Shown: positions 25,904 to 33,604 of the stretch, piece by piece
Numbering within the stretch: the stretch's first letter is position 1
How the letters are laid out: each line of letters opens with the position of its first letter
DNA from: Miltoncostaea sp036826475
GTDB taxonomy: Bacteria > Actinomycetota > Thermoleophilia > Miltoncostaeales > Miltoncostaeaceae
DNA: 64,000 nucleotides
Reading direction: 5' to 3'
NCBI GenBank assembly: GCA_036826475.1
Contig: DAISWG010000017.1
Coordinates: 4,919-68,918 of the forward strand
Made by a program: the position numbers and the translations under genes
Notes under the pieces: generated by a model
Database searches by the model: none
Seen by the model: only the letters and a program-made list of their open reading frames with translations
What the model was told of the DNA's origin: nothing

Positions 25904-26132
25904 CGAACGGTCCGGGCGAGCCCTGCCCCACGGCGCGGTCCGTGGAATCAAACCATCGAGCTCGAGCGGCCAGCGGGCGGCGGTGGGGATCCAAGGCGTG
26001 GAGCGGCCTTGCCCGGCTCGGGGTCGCTGCCCGACGGCGCTGCGGGACATCCTTGTCGGACTCTCCCGCCTGGTCTCCCGCGCCGGGAGCGAATGTGGCG
26101 CTTTGCAGCGCTGACTTGCGCGACTCGCGCCA
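25904..26132. other. Non-coding end of island with weak tRNA-like echo
   Basis: 229 bp with no supported gene. Positions 26091-26115 (GAATGTGGCGCT then AGCGCTGAC) resemble the anticodon arm of tRNA-Ser(TGA) at 23630-23656 with a shortened loop, suggesting decayed tRNA sequence ahead of the clearer 3' half. Confidence 0.4.
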
Positions 26133-26190
26133 TCTTGAAAACCGTTGGCCGGGTCACACCGGCTCGTGGGTTCGAATCCCACCCCCTCCG
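26133..26190 (+). repeat. tRNA-Ser 3'-half remnant (attR-like)
   Basis: 58 bp alignable without gaps to 23641-23698 of tRNA-Ser(TGA). It starts TCTTGAAAA at the anticodon loop, diverges in the variable arm, and is identical over the last 26 bp including the T-arm and 3' acceptor strand. The 5' half of a tRNA is missing, so it is not a functional gene. Confidence 0.8.
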
Positions 26191-26211
26191 TTCGTCCGGC
26201 CGATCGATCCG

Positions 26212-26625
26212 TCACGGTTCCCGCGACGACGGCCCGGGGGAGTACTCCTGGTCGGCAAGGACCGCCCCGAAGATCACGAGGTCGTCGGCGCCGACCACAT
26301 GCGTGGAGTGGCCTCTGCCCCGGGTGTCGTCCAGAAAGAGCACGTCGCCCGCCGAGAGGCGGCGACATTCACCGTCGCTCACGGTCACGTCGATGGCGCC
26401 ACGCAGCACGCAGAACACCTGGCGTTGAGGCGAGGCGTGCGGAATCTCGCCGCCCCATCCGGGGGCCGCGCCGAAGAACAACGTGCCTGCCGAGGGCTCG
26501 AACGTACCGACCATCGCCGGCGCGGCCGGCGGTGCGAAGTCCCGCTCCTCGAGATCGAGGCCGCAATCCTCGAAATGGGACTCCCCGTCGGGGTCGTCGT
26601 ACATCCGGACGTAGTCGACGCGCAT
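26212..26625 (-). CDS. Cupin domain protein
   Basis: This 137-aa protein has ATG 26625 preceded by AAGGGG. It is a single-domain cupin: residues about 55-120 contain GEIPHASPQRQVFCVLRG and LSAGDVLFLDDTRGRGHSTHVVG, a conserved cupin fold with few of the classic metal histidines (one in the first motif, one or two in the second). Enzyme or sensor role unknown. It lies just outside the tRNA-Ser island, about 20 bp from the attR-like repeat, with no neighbour on the same strand close enough to suggest a clear operon. Confidence 0.75.
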   Translation of the reverse strand: MRVDYVRMYDDPDGESHFEDCGLDLEERDFAPPAAPAMVGTFEPSAGTLFFGAAPGWGGEIPHASPQRQVFCVLRGAIDVTVSDGECRRLSAGDVLFLDDTRGRGHSTHVVGADDLVIFGAVLADQEYSPGPSSREP

Positions 26626-26945
26626 CGGATCCCCTTAGTCGGCGTGGAGCCTGCGATCACTGCCGCAGGGTCGCGGCGAGGGTGGCCGCCGGGCTGCCCA
26701 TCCGCAACATCGCGTCGCTCAGGGCTGTCGAGATCTCCTCTGGTCCGGCGTCTGTCGATCGTGTGCCGGTGCGAGGTTCAGGTTCAACTTCAAACGCGCG
26801 AGGCCCGTCCGTCCAGTCGAGCCCCGCGGCTCGCCCGCGGCCAAGTGGTCGTCGGGCAGCCGGGCCGCCCCGAGCAGGGCGACGACGTCCCGGGCGGCAC
26901 GCGGCCGCTCGCGGGCCTCGGCCAACCCCCGGCCGCCTGCCGAGG
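26626..26945. other. Intergenic region, possible decayed minus-strand gene
   Basis: 320 bp without a gene I can support. Two short minus-strand frames (26719-26925 and 26657-26974) overlap. One reads ARDVVALLGAARLPDDHLA and the other ends EEISTALSDAMLRM. Both look protein-like but in different frames, which could be a frameshifted remnant or chance in GC-rich DNA. Confidence 0.35.
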
Positions 26946-28307
26946 CTATTGGATGCGGACGTTCCGGCCTGCACCGCCGATCAGGACGTCGAGGCCGCGG
27001 CCGCCGATCAGGCGGTCGGCGCCGGGTCCGCCCACGAGGCGATCCGGCCCGAGTCCACCCAGCAGGCGGTCGGGGCCGGCCCCGCCGACGAGGACGTCGC
27101 GACCTTCGCCGCCCCGCAGGAGGTCGGCCCCCGGGCCGCCGCAGAGGACGTCGGCGCCGCCCAGGCCGTCGACCACGTCGTCACCGCCCAAGCCGGCGAT
27201 CACGTCGGGGCCCGCGGTTCCCTGCAGTCGGTCCGGGCCAGCCGTGCCGGTGACGGTTGCGAGTCGTCCGGCACACAGCGGCGCGGCGGCGGTGCCTCCG
27301 CCCGGCGCTCCGCCCGGCCCGGCGACGATCACGGTCCCTGTCGTCGCGCGGGCCTCGCCGCTCGGAAGGGTGCCGGTGAGCGTCACCGCGTAGGTGCCTG
27401 GTGCTGTGCCCGGCGGGACGGGTACCGATACCGTCACGGATGTCGTGCTGTCACCCTGGGGTGCGAGCGTCGGGACGTTCGTGACGGCGGTGGTACCGGG
27501 AACCGTGGTCGTGGTCCTGAGCGCGAAGTTGATGCCGGGACGCGTGGGCCCCGTCAGCTTGGCGGAGACCGGGATGACCGCCGTCTGCCCCGGCTGCACG
27601 GTGACCGCCGCCGGGGTCAGGAAGCCGAAGTCGTTGAAGTCGAAGACGCCGATGGAGCCGCTCTCGTCCGAGCAGATCGTGAGGTCCGCCTGGAAGACCT
27701 GCGTCAGGCTGTCGCCGCAGGTCACGGGGCGTGTGGCCGGCGCGTCCGCGAGGACACCGCGTGATCCGATGCGCCATGAGACGAAGACGGTTCTCCCGTT
27801 GGGCGACCCGTCGGGAAGGAGCGGGCGTGTGATCGGCACCCGCGCGCCGACCAGCTTGCCGGGGGTGTAGGTGCGGGCGTCCGAGATGTAGCCGGCCCAC
27901 TTGAGACCGGGACCGGGCGGGTCGAGTCGCGTCAGCTCGGCCGTATATGACGGGCTCGCGGTGAAGGGCTGGTGCCCGCCGAGGCTGGAAAGGCCGTCGG
28001 TCGCGAAGGCCGCCGGCAGCGCGAACCGGGCGTCGATCTTGAAGCCCAGCAGAACCTGCCCCGTCCCGGTCGCGTTCGACTCGAGGCCGCTGGAGCCGAG
28101 CCCGCAGTCGGGATTGCCGGCCTGGGAGCCGCATCCGTCGAGGACGATGTCGATGTCCCCGATCGAGCCGAGCTGGCGGAGGTCGTAGGCCCGTATCTGT
28201 GCGCAACCGCTCAGCGCGACGGCGGCGCCGATGAGGAGCGCCGCGACGGCGAGGTGATGATGGCGGCGTCGCCTGGTGCGTGGAGTCGTCGGGGCGCGCC
28301 GGAGCAT
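26946..28307 (-). CDS. Lipoprotein with C-terminal RTX (hemolysin-type calcium-binding) repeats
   Basis: This 453-aa protein has ATG 28307. It opens with a strongly basic stretch (RTRRRRHHH), a hydrophobic segment and lipobox ALSGC (Cys35). The centre is a beta-rich domain, with a segment APQGDSTTSVTVSVPVPPG resembling an Ig-like/CARDB fold. From about residue 345 there are around ten nonapeptide RTX units (GGDDVVDGLGGADVLCGGPGADLL and similar), which bind calcium in a beta-roll. RTX repeats usually mark type I secreted proteins; here they follow a lipoprotein signal, so a surface-anchored calcium-binding protein is more likely. No export genes adjacent. Confidence 0.82.
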   Translation of the reverse strand: MLRRAPTTPRTRRRRHHHLAVAALLIGAAVALSGCAQIRAYDLRQLGSIGDIDIVLDGCGSQAGNPDCGLGSSGLESNATGTGQVLLGFKIDARFALPAAFATDGLSSLGGHQPFTASPSYTAELTRLDPPGPGLKWAGYISDARTYTPGKLVGARVPITRPLLPDGSPNGRTVFVSWRIGSRGVLADAPATRPVTCGDSLTQVFQADLTICSDESGSIGVFDFNDFGFLTPAAVTVQPGQTAVIPVSAKLTGPTRPGINFALRTTTTVPGTTAVTNVPTLAPQGDSTTSVTVSVPVPPGTAPGTYAVTLTGTLPSGEARATTGTVIVAGPGGAPGGGTAAAPLCAGRLATVTGTAGPDRLQGTAGPDVIAGLGGDDVVDGLGGADVLCGGPGADLLRGGEGRDVLVGGAGPDRLLGGLGPDRLVGGPGADRLIGGRGLDVLIGGAGRNVRIQ

Positions 28308-28693
28308 GGCATAACCTGTCGTCGAGGTGTGCGGCGGATCCTCCGTTCGCGTGATGGGCCGAGTCAAGAGAATGGTGTCGACCAGCGGTGGTCTGCTCGA
28401 TATCCGCAAGCGGGCTCGGCGGTTTCGATGCACGTTGGCGCGGATGTCTCCGAGGGCCGCCGGGACCGGTCGGCGCACAGCACCTGCTGGAGGATCCCGA
28501 CGTGGTGATCCGGGGCGACCGGGTCCTCCACGTCCGCGATCCCGTGCGTCGGTGACGCATCGGGTGCGCGTCCGCCGTGGAAATGGGGTCCTCCCCCGAT
28601 TGACGTGTGCCCCCGGGGTTCGTGAGCCTCGGGGGCACGTTGATGAGAGAACGCCGAGGCGCCGACCACCCGCCCGGGCGCTGAGGGGGCGGG
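28308..28693. other. Intergenic region between divergent genes
   Basis: 386 bp between the RTX lipoprotein and the antiporter, holding both promoters and one strong hairpin at 28607-28638. No convincing small gene; frames in this region have no ribosome site or recognisable content. Confidence 0.5.
28607..28638 (+). terminator. Strong hairpin in antiporter leader
   Basis: GTGCCCCCGGGG and CCTCGGGGGCAC pair over 12 bp (one G-U) around an 8-nt loop. It lies about 55 nt before the antiporter ATG, so it could be an upstream terminator or an attenuator-like leader element. Confidence 0.5.
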
Positions 28694-29890
28694 ATGGAAC
28701 TGGAACTCATCGTCCTCGGGGCGGCGCTCCTGGCCGCCGGGCTGTTCGCCCGGGTGGGCCGGCGGCTCGGCCTGCCGACGATCCCGTTCTTCATCGCCGC
28801 CGGCATCACCGTGGGCCCGCACACCCCCGGGGTCGTCCTGCTCGACGAGCCGGAGGCGCTGGAGACGCTCGCGATCGTGGGGCTCGTGCTGCTGCTGTTC
28901 CACCTCGGCCTGGAGTTCTCCGTCACCGAGCTGGTGGAGGGCGGACGTCAGCTCCTCCTGACCGGCGGCGCGTACATCGGCCTGAACTTCGGCGCGGGCA
29001 TCGCGCTGGGTCTGCTGCTCGGGTGGGGCACCGGCGAGGTGCTGATCATCGCCGGGATGATCGGCACGTCCTCCACGGCCATCGTCACGAAGCTGATGAT
29101 CGAGCTGCGCCGGCTCGGCAACGACGAGAGCGGGATGATCCTCGGGATCATCGTCGTCGAGGACGTGTTCCTCGCGTTCTACCTCGCCCTGCTCCAGCCG
29201 ATCCTGACCGACCAGCAGGGCGCCGCCGCCATCGCCGTCTCGGCGGGCACCGCGTTCGCGTTCCTGCTCGGGCTCTTCGTCCTGGCGCGGTGGGGCGCCC
29301 GGCTCGTGCGGCCGCTGCTCGACACCGACGACTCGGAGCTGAGCGTCATCCTGGTCGTGGGCTTCGGCGTCTTCGTCGCCGGGTTCGCGGAGGTCGCCGG
29401 GGCCTCTGACGCCATCGGCGCCCTGCTCGCCGGGATGGTGGTCGCCGGGGCGGGCCTGACCCAGCGGGTCGGCCGGCTCATCGTGCCGCTCCGCGACGTG
29501 TTCGCCGCCGTCTTCTTCTTCTGGTTCGGGCTCACGATCGCCCCCAGCGACATGGGTGCGATCGCCCTGCCGGTGGCCCTCGCGGTGGTCGTGACCATCA
29601 CGTTCAACGTCATCGCGGGTGTCGTCGCGGCGCGCATCTACGGCTACGGCCGGCTCGCCGCCGCCAACACCGCCTTCATGCTCGTGAGCCGCGGCGAGTT
29701 CGAGCTGATCCTCGCCTCCCTGGCCGTCGCCGCCGGCCTCGACGCGCGGGTGGCGCCCTTCGCCGCGCTCTACGTGCTCGTGCTGTCGATCCTGTCGCCG
29801 CTGCTGTCCGCCCGGTCCCTTCGGCTCTCGCGCCTGCTGCCGCGGCGGCTCTTCGCACGGCCACAGGTCGCCGGCGGCCGGGGGCCGTAG
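28694..29890 (+). CDS. Cation:proton antiporter (CPA2 / KefB-like)
   Basis: This 398-aa protein has ATG 28694 with GAGGGGGCGGG upstream. About twelve membrane helices. Family features include LGLPTIPFFIAAGITVGPHTPG, LLLLFHLGLEFS and GMIGTSSTAIVTKLMIE near the first half, with the EDVFLAFYLALLQPIL and FFFWFGLTIAP helices later. It exchanges Na+ or K+ for H+ across the membrane in this family. No C-terminal TrkA-N/RCK domain is attached and no regulatory subunit gene follows, unlike full Kef systems. It is preceded by a hairpin leader, which may regulate it. Confidence 0.88.
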   Translation: MELELIVLGAALLAAGLFARVGRRLGLPTIPFFIAAGITVGPHTPGVVLLDEPEALETLAIVGLVLLLFHLGLEFSVTELVEGGRQLLLTGGAYIGLNFGAGIALGLLLGWGTGEVLIIAGMIGTSSTAIVTKLMIELRRLGNDESGMILGIIVVEDVFLAFYLALLQPILTDQQGAAAIAVSAGTAFAFLLGLFVLARWGARLVRPLLDTDDSELSVILVVGFGVFVAGFAEVAGASDAIGALLAGMVVAGAGLTQRVGRLIVPLRDVFAAVFFFWFGLTIAPSDMGAIALPVALAVVVTITFNVIAGVVAARIYGYGRLAAANTAFMLVSRGEFELILASLAVAAGLDARVAPFAALYVLVLSILSPLLSARSLRLSRLLPRRLFARPQVAGGRGP

Positions 29891-29933
29891 GCCGGTCGTC
29901 GCGCGAACGGGCGGGCGGCGGGCGGCGGCGAGG

Positions 29934-29958
29934 GCGCGGGGCCGTGACGGCCGCGCGC
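29934..29958. terminator. Hairpin between convergent genes
   Basis: GCGCGGGGCCG and CGGCCGCGCGC can pair over 11 positions with one mismatch and a TGA loop. It lies between the antiporter stop and the convergent small monooxygenase-like gene, and may serve both. Confidence 0.45.
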
Positions 29959-29972
29959 CCCCGCCGGGCGGG

Positions 29973-30245
29973 TCAGGAGTCGCAGCGGAAGGCGAACGCC
30001 GCGGACTGCGGCCGCTCCAGGTGACCGGCGTCCTTCATGATCGGCGGGACCTCGGGGTCGGAGACGAAGGCCTGCCAGCCCGCCTCGTCCCAGTCGAACA
30101 CGGCCCAGATGCGGTCCTCGACGTTCGGGTCCTGGAACGTCATCACGCCCCGGCACCCGTGCTCCCTGCGCTTCTCGGCGCCGGGGCCGGAGAAGATGGC
30201 GCGGAAGCGGTCCAGATCCTCGTAGCGCGTCGTCGCGAGCACCAT
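29973..30245 (-). CDS. Small dimeric alpha/beta barrel (ABM/EthD-like) protein
   Basis: This 90-aa protein has ATG 30245 with GAGGAG before it. Sequence MVLATTRYEDLDRFRAIFSG and IWAVFDWDEAGWQAFVSDPEV is typical of the ferredoxin-like dimeric alpha-beta barrel family that includes antibiotic biosynthesis monooxygenases and EthD; catalytic residues are not conserved clearly enough to claim an activity. It is 47 nt downstream of the AmiC/UrtA-like gene on the same strand, probably one operon, so it may act on the compound that protein binds. Confidence 0.75.
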   Translation of the reverse strand: MVLATTRYEDLDRFRAIFSGPGAEKRREHGCRGVMTFQDPNVEDRIWAVFDWDEAGWQAFVSDPEVPPIMKDAGHLERPQSAAFAFRCDS

Positions 30246-30292
30246 GATGGTCTCCTCGTCCTCGATGTGGGGTGGGTCGTGCGGGACCGGCG

Positions 30293-31432
30293 TCAGCCGG
30301 CGAGGGTGGGCGTCCCGACGGGACGCTCCCGGGGGTCGATGGCGCCGAGGTCCTCGACCACCTCGAAACGCCCCGCCCGGCAGCGGGCGATGTACATGTT
30401 CATGCGCGCGTGGTGCTGTCCGGGCACCATCGCCGCAGGGCCGCCCGGACCGTCGGCGATCGAGGTCCGGTCGAGGGCGGCGACCACGTCGTCCTGGTCG
30501 AGCGAGCCGGCCTCCGTCACCGCGGCGGCCCACAGCCGCAGCCCGCGGTACAGGCCCGAGCACGCGCTGCCGCCCGTGAACATGGCGTCGCCCGGGTAGA
30601 GCGCGTCGTACTGGGCCAGGAGCTTCCGGCTGAACGGGTCGCCGACGGCCTGGTAGTAGTCGAGGCAGCTGAACAACCCCTCGACGTGCGCCGCCGGCAC
30701 CATGTTGAGGAAGTTCTCGTCGAAGTAGGTGCACACCAGGTGGCCGCCGCGGGCCTGGAACCCGGCGTCGTGGAGCTCCCGGAGGAACGGCGTGACGCCG
30801 GGCGGGACGATGGTGTTGAACACCACGTCCGCGCCGCTCGCGGCGATGCGATCGACGGTTGCCGCGTAGTCCATGTGGTCGAGGGGGTGGTACTCCTCGC
30901 CCACGATCGACCCGCCGTTCGCGGTGACCGCGTCCCGGACCCGCCCGTTCAGCACGTGCGGCCAGATGTAGTCGGCGGACGGCAGGTAGAACGTCCGCGC
31001 TCCCGTCTCCCGCATCAGCCACGGGATGAACGGGTCGACCTGCTGCGCCGGCACCGGGCCGGTGCAGAAGATGAGCGGGTCGGCCTCCTGCCCCTCGTAC
31101 TGCTCGGGGTAGATGTAGAGGGTCCGGCCATCCGTCACGGCCGGGCCCTTGATGGCCTGGCGGGTGGAGCTGTAGATCCCGCCGAGGAGGACGTCCACGC
31201 GATCCTCCCCCACCAGCTTCGCGGCCTTCGCCGCCGCGACCGCGTCGTCGGTGGCGCCGTCCTCGATGATCAGCCGGACGCTCCGCCCCAGCAGGCCGCC
31301 GCGGGCATTGATGTCGCCGACGACCATCCTTGCCACGTTCGCGTTGGCCAGCCCCACGAACGAGAGCGGGCCGGTCTGGTCGGCGATGACCCCCACGGTG
31401 ATGGGGCCATCGCCCTCCGTCGTCCTCACCAT
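30293..31432 (-). CDS. AmiC/UrtA-like ligand-binding protein without signal peptide
   Basis: 379 aa. The protein begins MVRTTEGDGPITVGVIADQ, so the periplasmic-binding fold starts almost at the first residue, and ATG 31432 has a good GGAGGAGAC site. No signal peptide or lipobox is present, which points to a cytoplasmic sensor like AmiC rather than a transport component. Core motifs GGIYSSTRQAIKGPA, YIYPEQYEGQE and DYIWPHVLNGRVRDA match the UrtA/AmiC (amide/urea) branch. The divergent HD-LuxR gene starts 46 bp or so away, and the operon partner is an ABM-like protein. Ligand inferred to be an amide or urea-like molecule, uncertain. Confidence 0.82.
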   Translation of the reverse strand: MVRTTEGDGPITVGVIADQTGPLSFVGLANANVARMVVGDINARGGLLGRSVRLIIEDGATDDAVAAAKAAKLVGEDRVDVLLGGIYSSTRQAIKGPAVTDGRTLYIYPEQYEGQEADPLIFCTGPVPAQQVDPFIPWLMRETGARTFYLPSADYIWPHVLNGRVRDAVTANGGSIVGEEYHPLDHMDYAATVDRIAASGADVVFNTIVPPGVTPFLRELHDAGFQARGGHLVCTYFDENFLNMVPAAHVEGLFSCLDYYQAVGDPFSRKLLAQYDALYPGDAMFTGGSACSGLYRGLRLWAAAVTEAGSLDQDDVVAALDRTSIADGPGGPAAMVPGQHHARMNMYIARCRAGRFEVVEDLGAIDPRERPVGTPTLAG

Positions 31433-31478
31433 GTCTCCTCCCTCCTGCGGCGCCCCGCCGTTGCGGCCGCGCCTCGAG

Positions 31479-33089
31479 TTGGGGGATGCTCACCCGGCCG
31501 GGCGGGTCGAGACATCGGGAGGACGCCCTATCTCCGGCCCCCAACTCCGGCTCGCCGAGCTCGTCGCCACGCTCGCGCTGGCCCAGGACAACGCCTTCGG
31601 GCAGCCGCTCGAGTCGCAGCTGCGCTCGTGTCTGCTCGCGTCGTGGATGTGCGAGGAGGCGAGGTTCGACGCGGAGGTCGGCGAGACCGTCTACTGGGTC
31701 GCGCTGCTGCGCTACATCGGCTGCACCGGCCACGCCCACGAGGTCGCCACCCTCTTCGGGGACGAGATCCCCATCCGGGGCCGCACGCTGATCCACGACG
31801 CCGGCGACCCGGCCGAGGTGATGGGCGACGTCGTCGCGTTCGCCACCGCGGGCCGCACGCCGGACGAGCGCGACGAGATCGTCCTCCGGATCCGGGAGAC
31901 GGGCCACGCGTGGGCGGTGCACAACTTCACGTCCGGCTGCGAGGTGGCCGACATGATCGTGTCCCGCCTCGACGTGGACCCCGCCGTCCGGGAGGCCCTC
32001 GACTTCACCTTCGAGCGCTGGAACGGCACGGGCTTCCCCGGCCACCGCGGCGGCGAGGCCATCCCCCTCCCGATGCGCGTCGTCCACGTGAGCCACGACA
32101 TGGAGGCGATCGCCCGGACCCGCTCCCCGGCGGATGCCGTCGCCGCGGCGCGCGACCGCCGCGACCGCACGTACGACCCGGACCTGGCCGACCTGTTCGC
32201 CGAGCACGGCGCGGCGTGGTTCGACCGCCTCGCGCGCACCGAGCCGTGGGACGCCGTGCTGGCCCTCGAGCCCGAGCCGCACCGCATGCTGGCCGGCGAG
32301 GAGCTCGACGACGCCCTGCTGGTCGTCGCCGACTTCATCGACCTGAAGTCGCCCTGGTCCGGGGGGCACGCCCGCCGCTGCGCGAAGCTCGCCGCCGACG
32401 CCGCCCGTGTGCTGGGCTTCACCGAGGACGGCGTGACCACCCTCCGCCGCGCCGCCCTCGTCCACGACGCGGGGACCACCGGCGTGTCCAACGCCATCCT
32501 CGACAAGCCCGGCCCGCTCACGCGATCCGAGTTCGACCGGGTCGAGCTCCACACGATGCTCACGGAGCAGATGCTGCGGCGCTCGCCCGCGCTGGCGGCG
32601 CTGAACCCCGTGGCCGCCGGGCACCACGAGCGGTGCGACGGGTCGGGCTACCACCGCCGCACGCGGTCGGCGGCGGGCGACGCCGGGGCGTGCGTCCTGG
32701 CCGCGACGGAGGTCTACGTGGGCCTCACCACCGACCGGGCGGACCGGCCCGCGTTCGCCGACGACGACGCCGCCGCCGAGCTGCGCCGCCTCGAGGCGGA
32801 GGGCCTGCTGGAGCCGCGAGCGACCCGCGCGGTGCTGGTGGCCGCCGGCCACGGCGAGCCGGCGGGCCGGGTCCGGCGCCGCCCCCAGCACCCCGCCGGC
32901 CTCTCGCCGCGGGAGGTCGAGGTGCTGCGCCTCGCCGCCCGGGGCCTCACGACACGCGAGATCGCGGACGACCTGGTGATCTCACCGAAGACGGTCGACC
33001 ACCACATCCAGCACATCTACCCCAAGATCGGCGTCTCCACGCGCGCCGCGGCGGCGCTGTGGGCCATCCAGAACGAGGTGGTGCGCTAG
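31479..33089 (+). CDS. HD-domain phosphohydrolase with LuxR-type DNA-binding C-terminus
   Basis: About 536 aa. The N-terminal half looks like a degenerate HD-GYP (LRYIGCTGHAHE where HD is expected, later FERWNGTGFPGHRGG). The second half has an intact HD motif VHDAGTTG and GHHERCDGSGYH. The last 70 residues are a LuxR helix-turn-helix (LSPREVEVLRLAARGLTTREIADDLVISPKTV). The start is uncertain: the TTG at 31479 is the nearest in-frame candidate before conserved LRLAELVATLALAQ, an ATG at 31431 would overlap the divergent start, and no ribosome site is seen. It may regulate the adjacent divergent sensor operon. Its TAG shares CTAG with the convergent gene. Confidence 0.82.
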   Translation: MGDAHPAGRVETSGGRPISGPQLRLAELVATLALAQDNAFGQPLESQLRSCLLASWMCEEARFDAEVGETVYWVALLRYIGCTGHAHEVATLFGDEIPIRGRTLIHDAGDPAEVMGDVVAFATAGRTPDERDEIVLRIRETGHAWAVHNFTSGCEVADMIVSRLDVDPAVREALDFTFERWNGTGFPGHRGGEAIPLPMRVVHVSHDMEAIARTRSPADAVAAARDRRDRTYDPDLADLFAEHGAAWFDRLARTEPWDAVLALEPEPHRMLAGEELDDALLVVADFIDLKSPWSGGHARRCAKLAADAARVLGFTEDGVTTLRRAALVHDAGTTGVSNAILDKPGPLTRSEFDRVELHTMLTEQMLRRSPALAALNPVAAGHHERCDGSGYHRRTRSAAGDAGACVLAATEVYVGLTTDRADRPAFADDDAAAELRRLEAEGLLEPRATRAVLVAAGHGEPAGRVRRRPQHPAGLSPREVEVLRLAARGLTTREIADDLVISPKTVDHHIQHIYPKIGVSTRAAAALWAIQNEVVR

Positions 33090-33478
33090 GGCGAGCCGGC
33101 CCGGCCGGCCGAGTTCAGGTCGATCGCCGCGCGGACGAGGGCCCGGAACGCGTCCGCATCGACCTCCTCGCCTTCGCCGATGTCGATCGCCCGGCGGACG
33201 TTGCCGTCCAGGCTGGAGTTGAAGAGCCCGGCGGGGTCCTCGAGGGACGCCCCTTTGGCGAAGGTGAGCTTCACCTTGTCCTTGTACGACTCGCCGGTGC
33301 AGATGATCCCGTCGTGCTCCCAGACGGGGGTGCCCTTCCACTTCCACGTCTCCACGACGTCGGGATCCTCCTCGTGGATGAGCCCGCGCATCCGCGCCAG
33401 CGTGTCGCCGCGCCAATCGGCGAGCCCGGCGACCCGCTCGTCGATCAGCTCTGATGCCGGCCGCTCCGATCCGCTCAT
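33086..33478 (-). CDS. DUF1801 family protein
   Basis: This 130-aa protein has ATG 33478. Conserved text ASELIDERVAGLADWRGDTLARMRGLIHEEDP followed by ETWKWKGTPVWEHDGIICTG and KVKLTFAKGASLEDPAGLFN is characteristic of DUF1801 (YdhG-like) proteins. Small soluble alpha/beta protein; function unknown. It converges on the HD-LuxR gene with a shared CTAG (each gene ends in TAG), so the two stop codons overlap by four bases. Confidence 0.85.
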   Translation of the reverse strand: MSGSERPASELIDERVAGLADWRGDTLARMRGLIHEEDPDVVETWKWKGTPVWEHDGIICTGESYKDKVKLTFAKGASLEDPAGLFNSSLDGNVRRAIDIGEGEEVDADAFRALVRAAIDLNSAGRAGSP

Positions 33479-33604
33479 GTCGCCTCCCGGTCCGCTCGAC
33501 CGCCGATCCTACGGCCCCGGCGCGCCCGCCACCGCCGCCGTTCACCCGGGTGGTCACCGTGAGCCGGGCGGGCGGGACCGCGGGGGTGCAGAGGATCCCG
33601 GGGC

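Larger units (their letters stand above)
23673..26190. mobile_element. Putative small genomic island in tRNA-Ser(TGA), bounded by 26-bp att-like repeats
   Basis: The last 26 bp of tRNA-Ser(TGA) (23673-23698) are repeated identically at 26165-26190, where the similarity extends back in weaker form to the anticodon loop (26133). Between them are a 320-bp non-coding stretch, one 627-aa toxin-like gene and about 230 bp of non-coding sequence. No integrase, excisionase or transposase is present, so if mobile it would be a remnant or depend on another element. The cargo uses slightly less extreme GC third positions than neighbouring genes. Confidence 0.6.

Noticed and set aside
26719..26925. Minus-strand frame with ARDVVALLGAARLPDD
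   Set aside because: Protein-like but short, overlapped by a second frame, no ribosome site; kept only as a possible remnant.
30272..33454. 1060-codon plus-strand frame
   Set aside because: Low-complexity Arg/Pro/Ala sequence antisense to, or out of frame with, the sensor and HD-LuxR genes; typical of GC-rich shadow frames.
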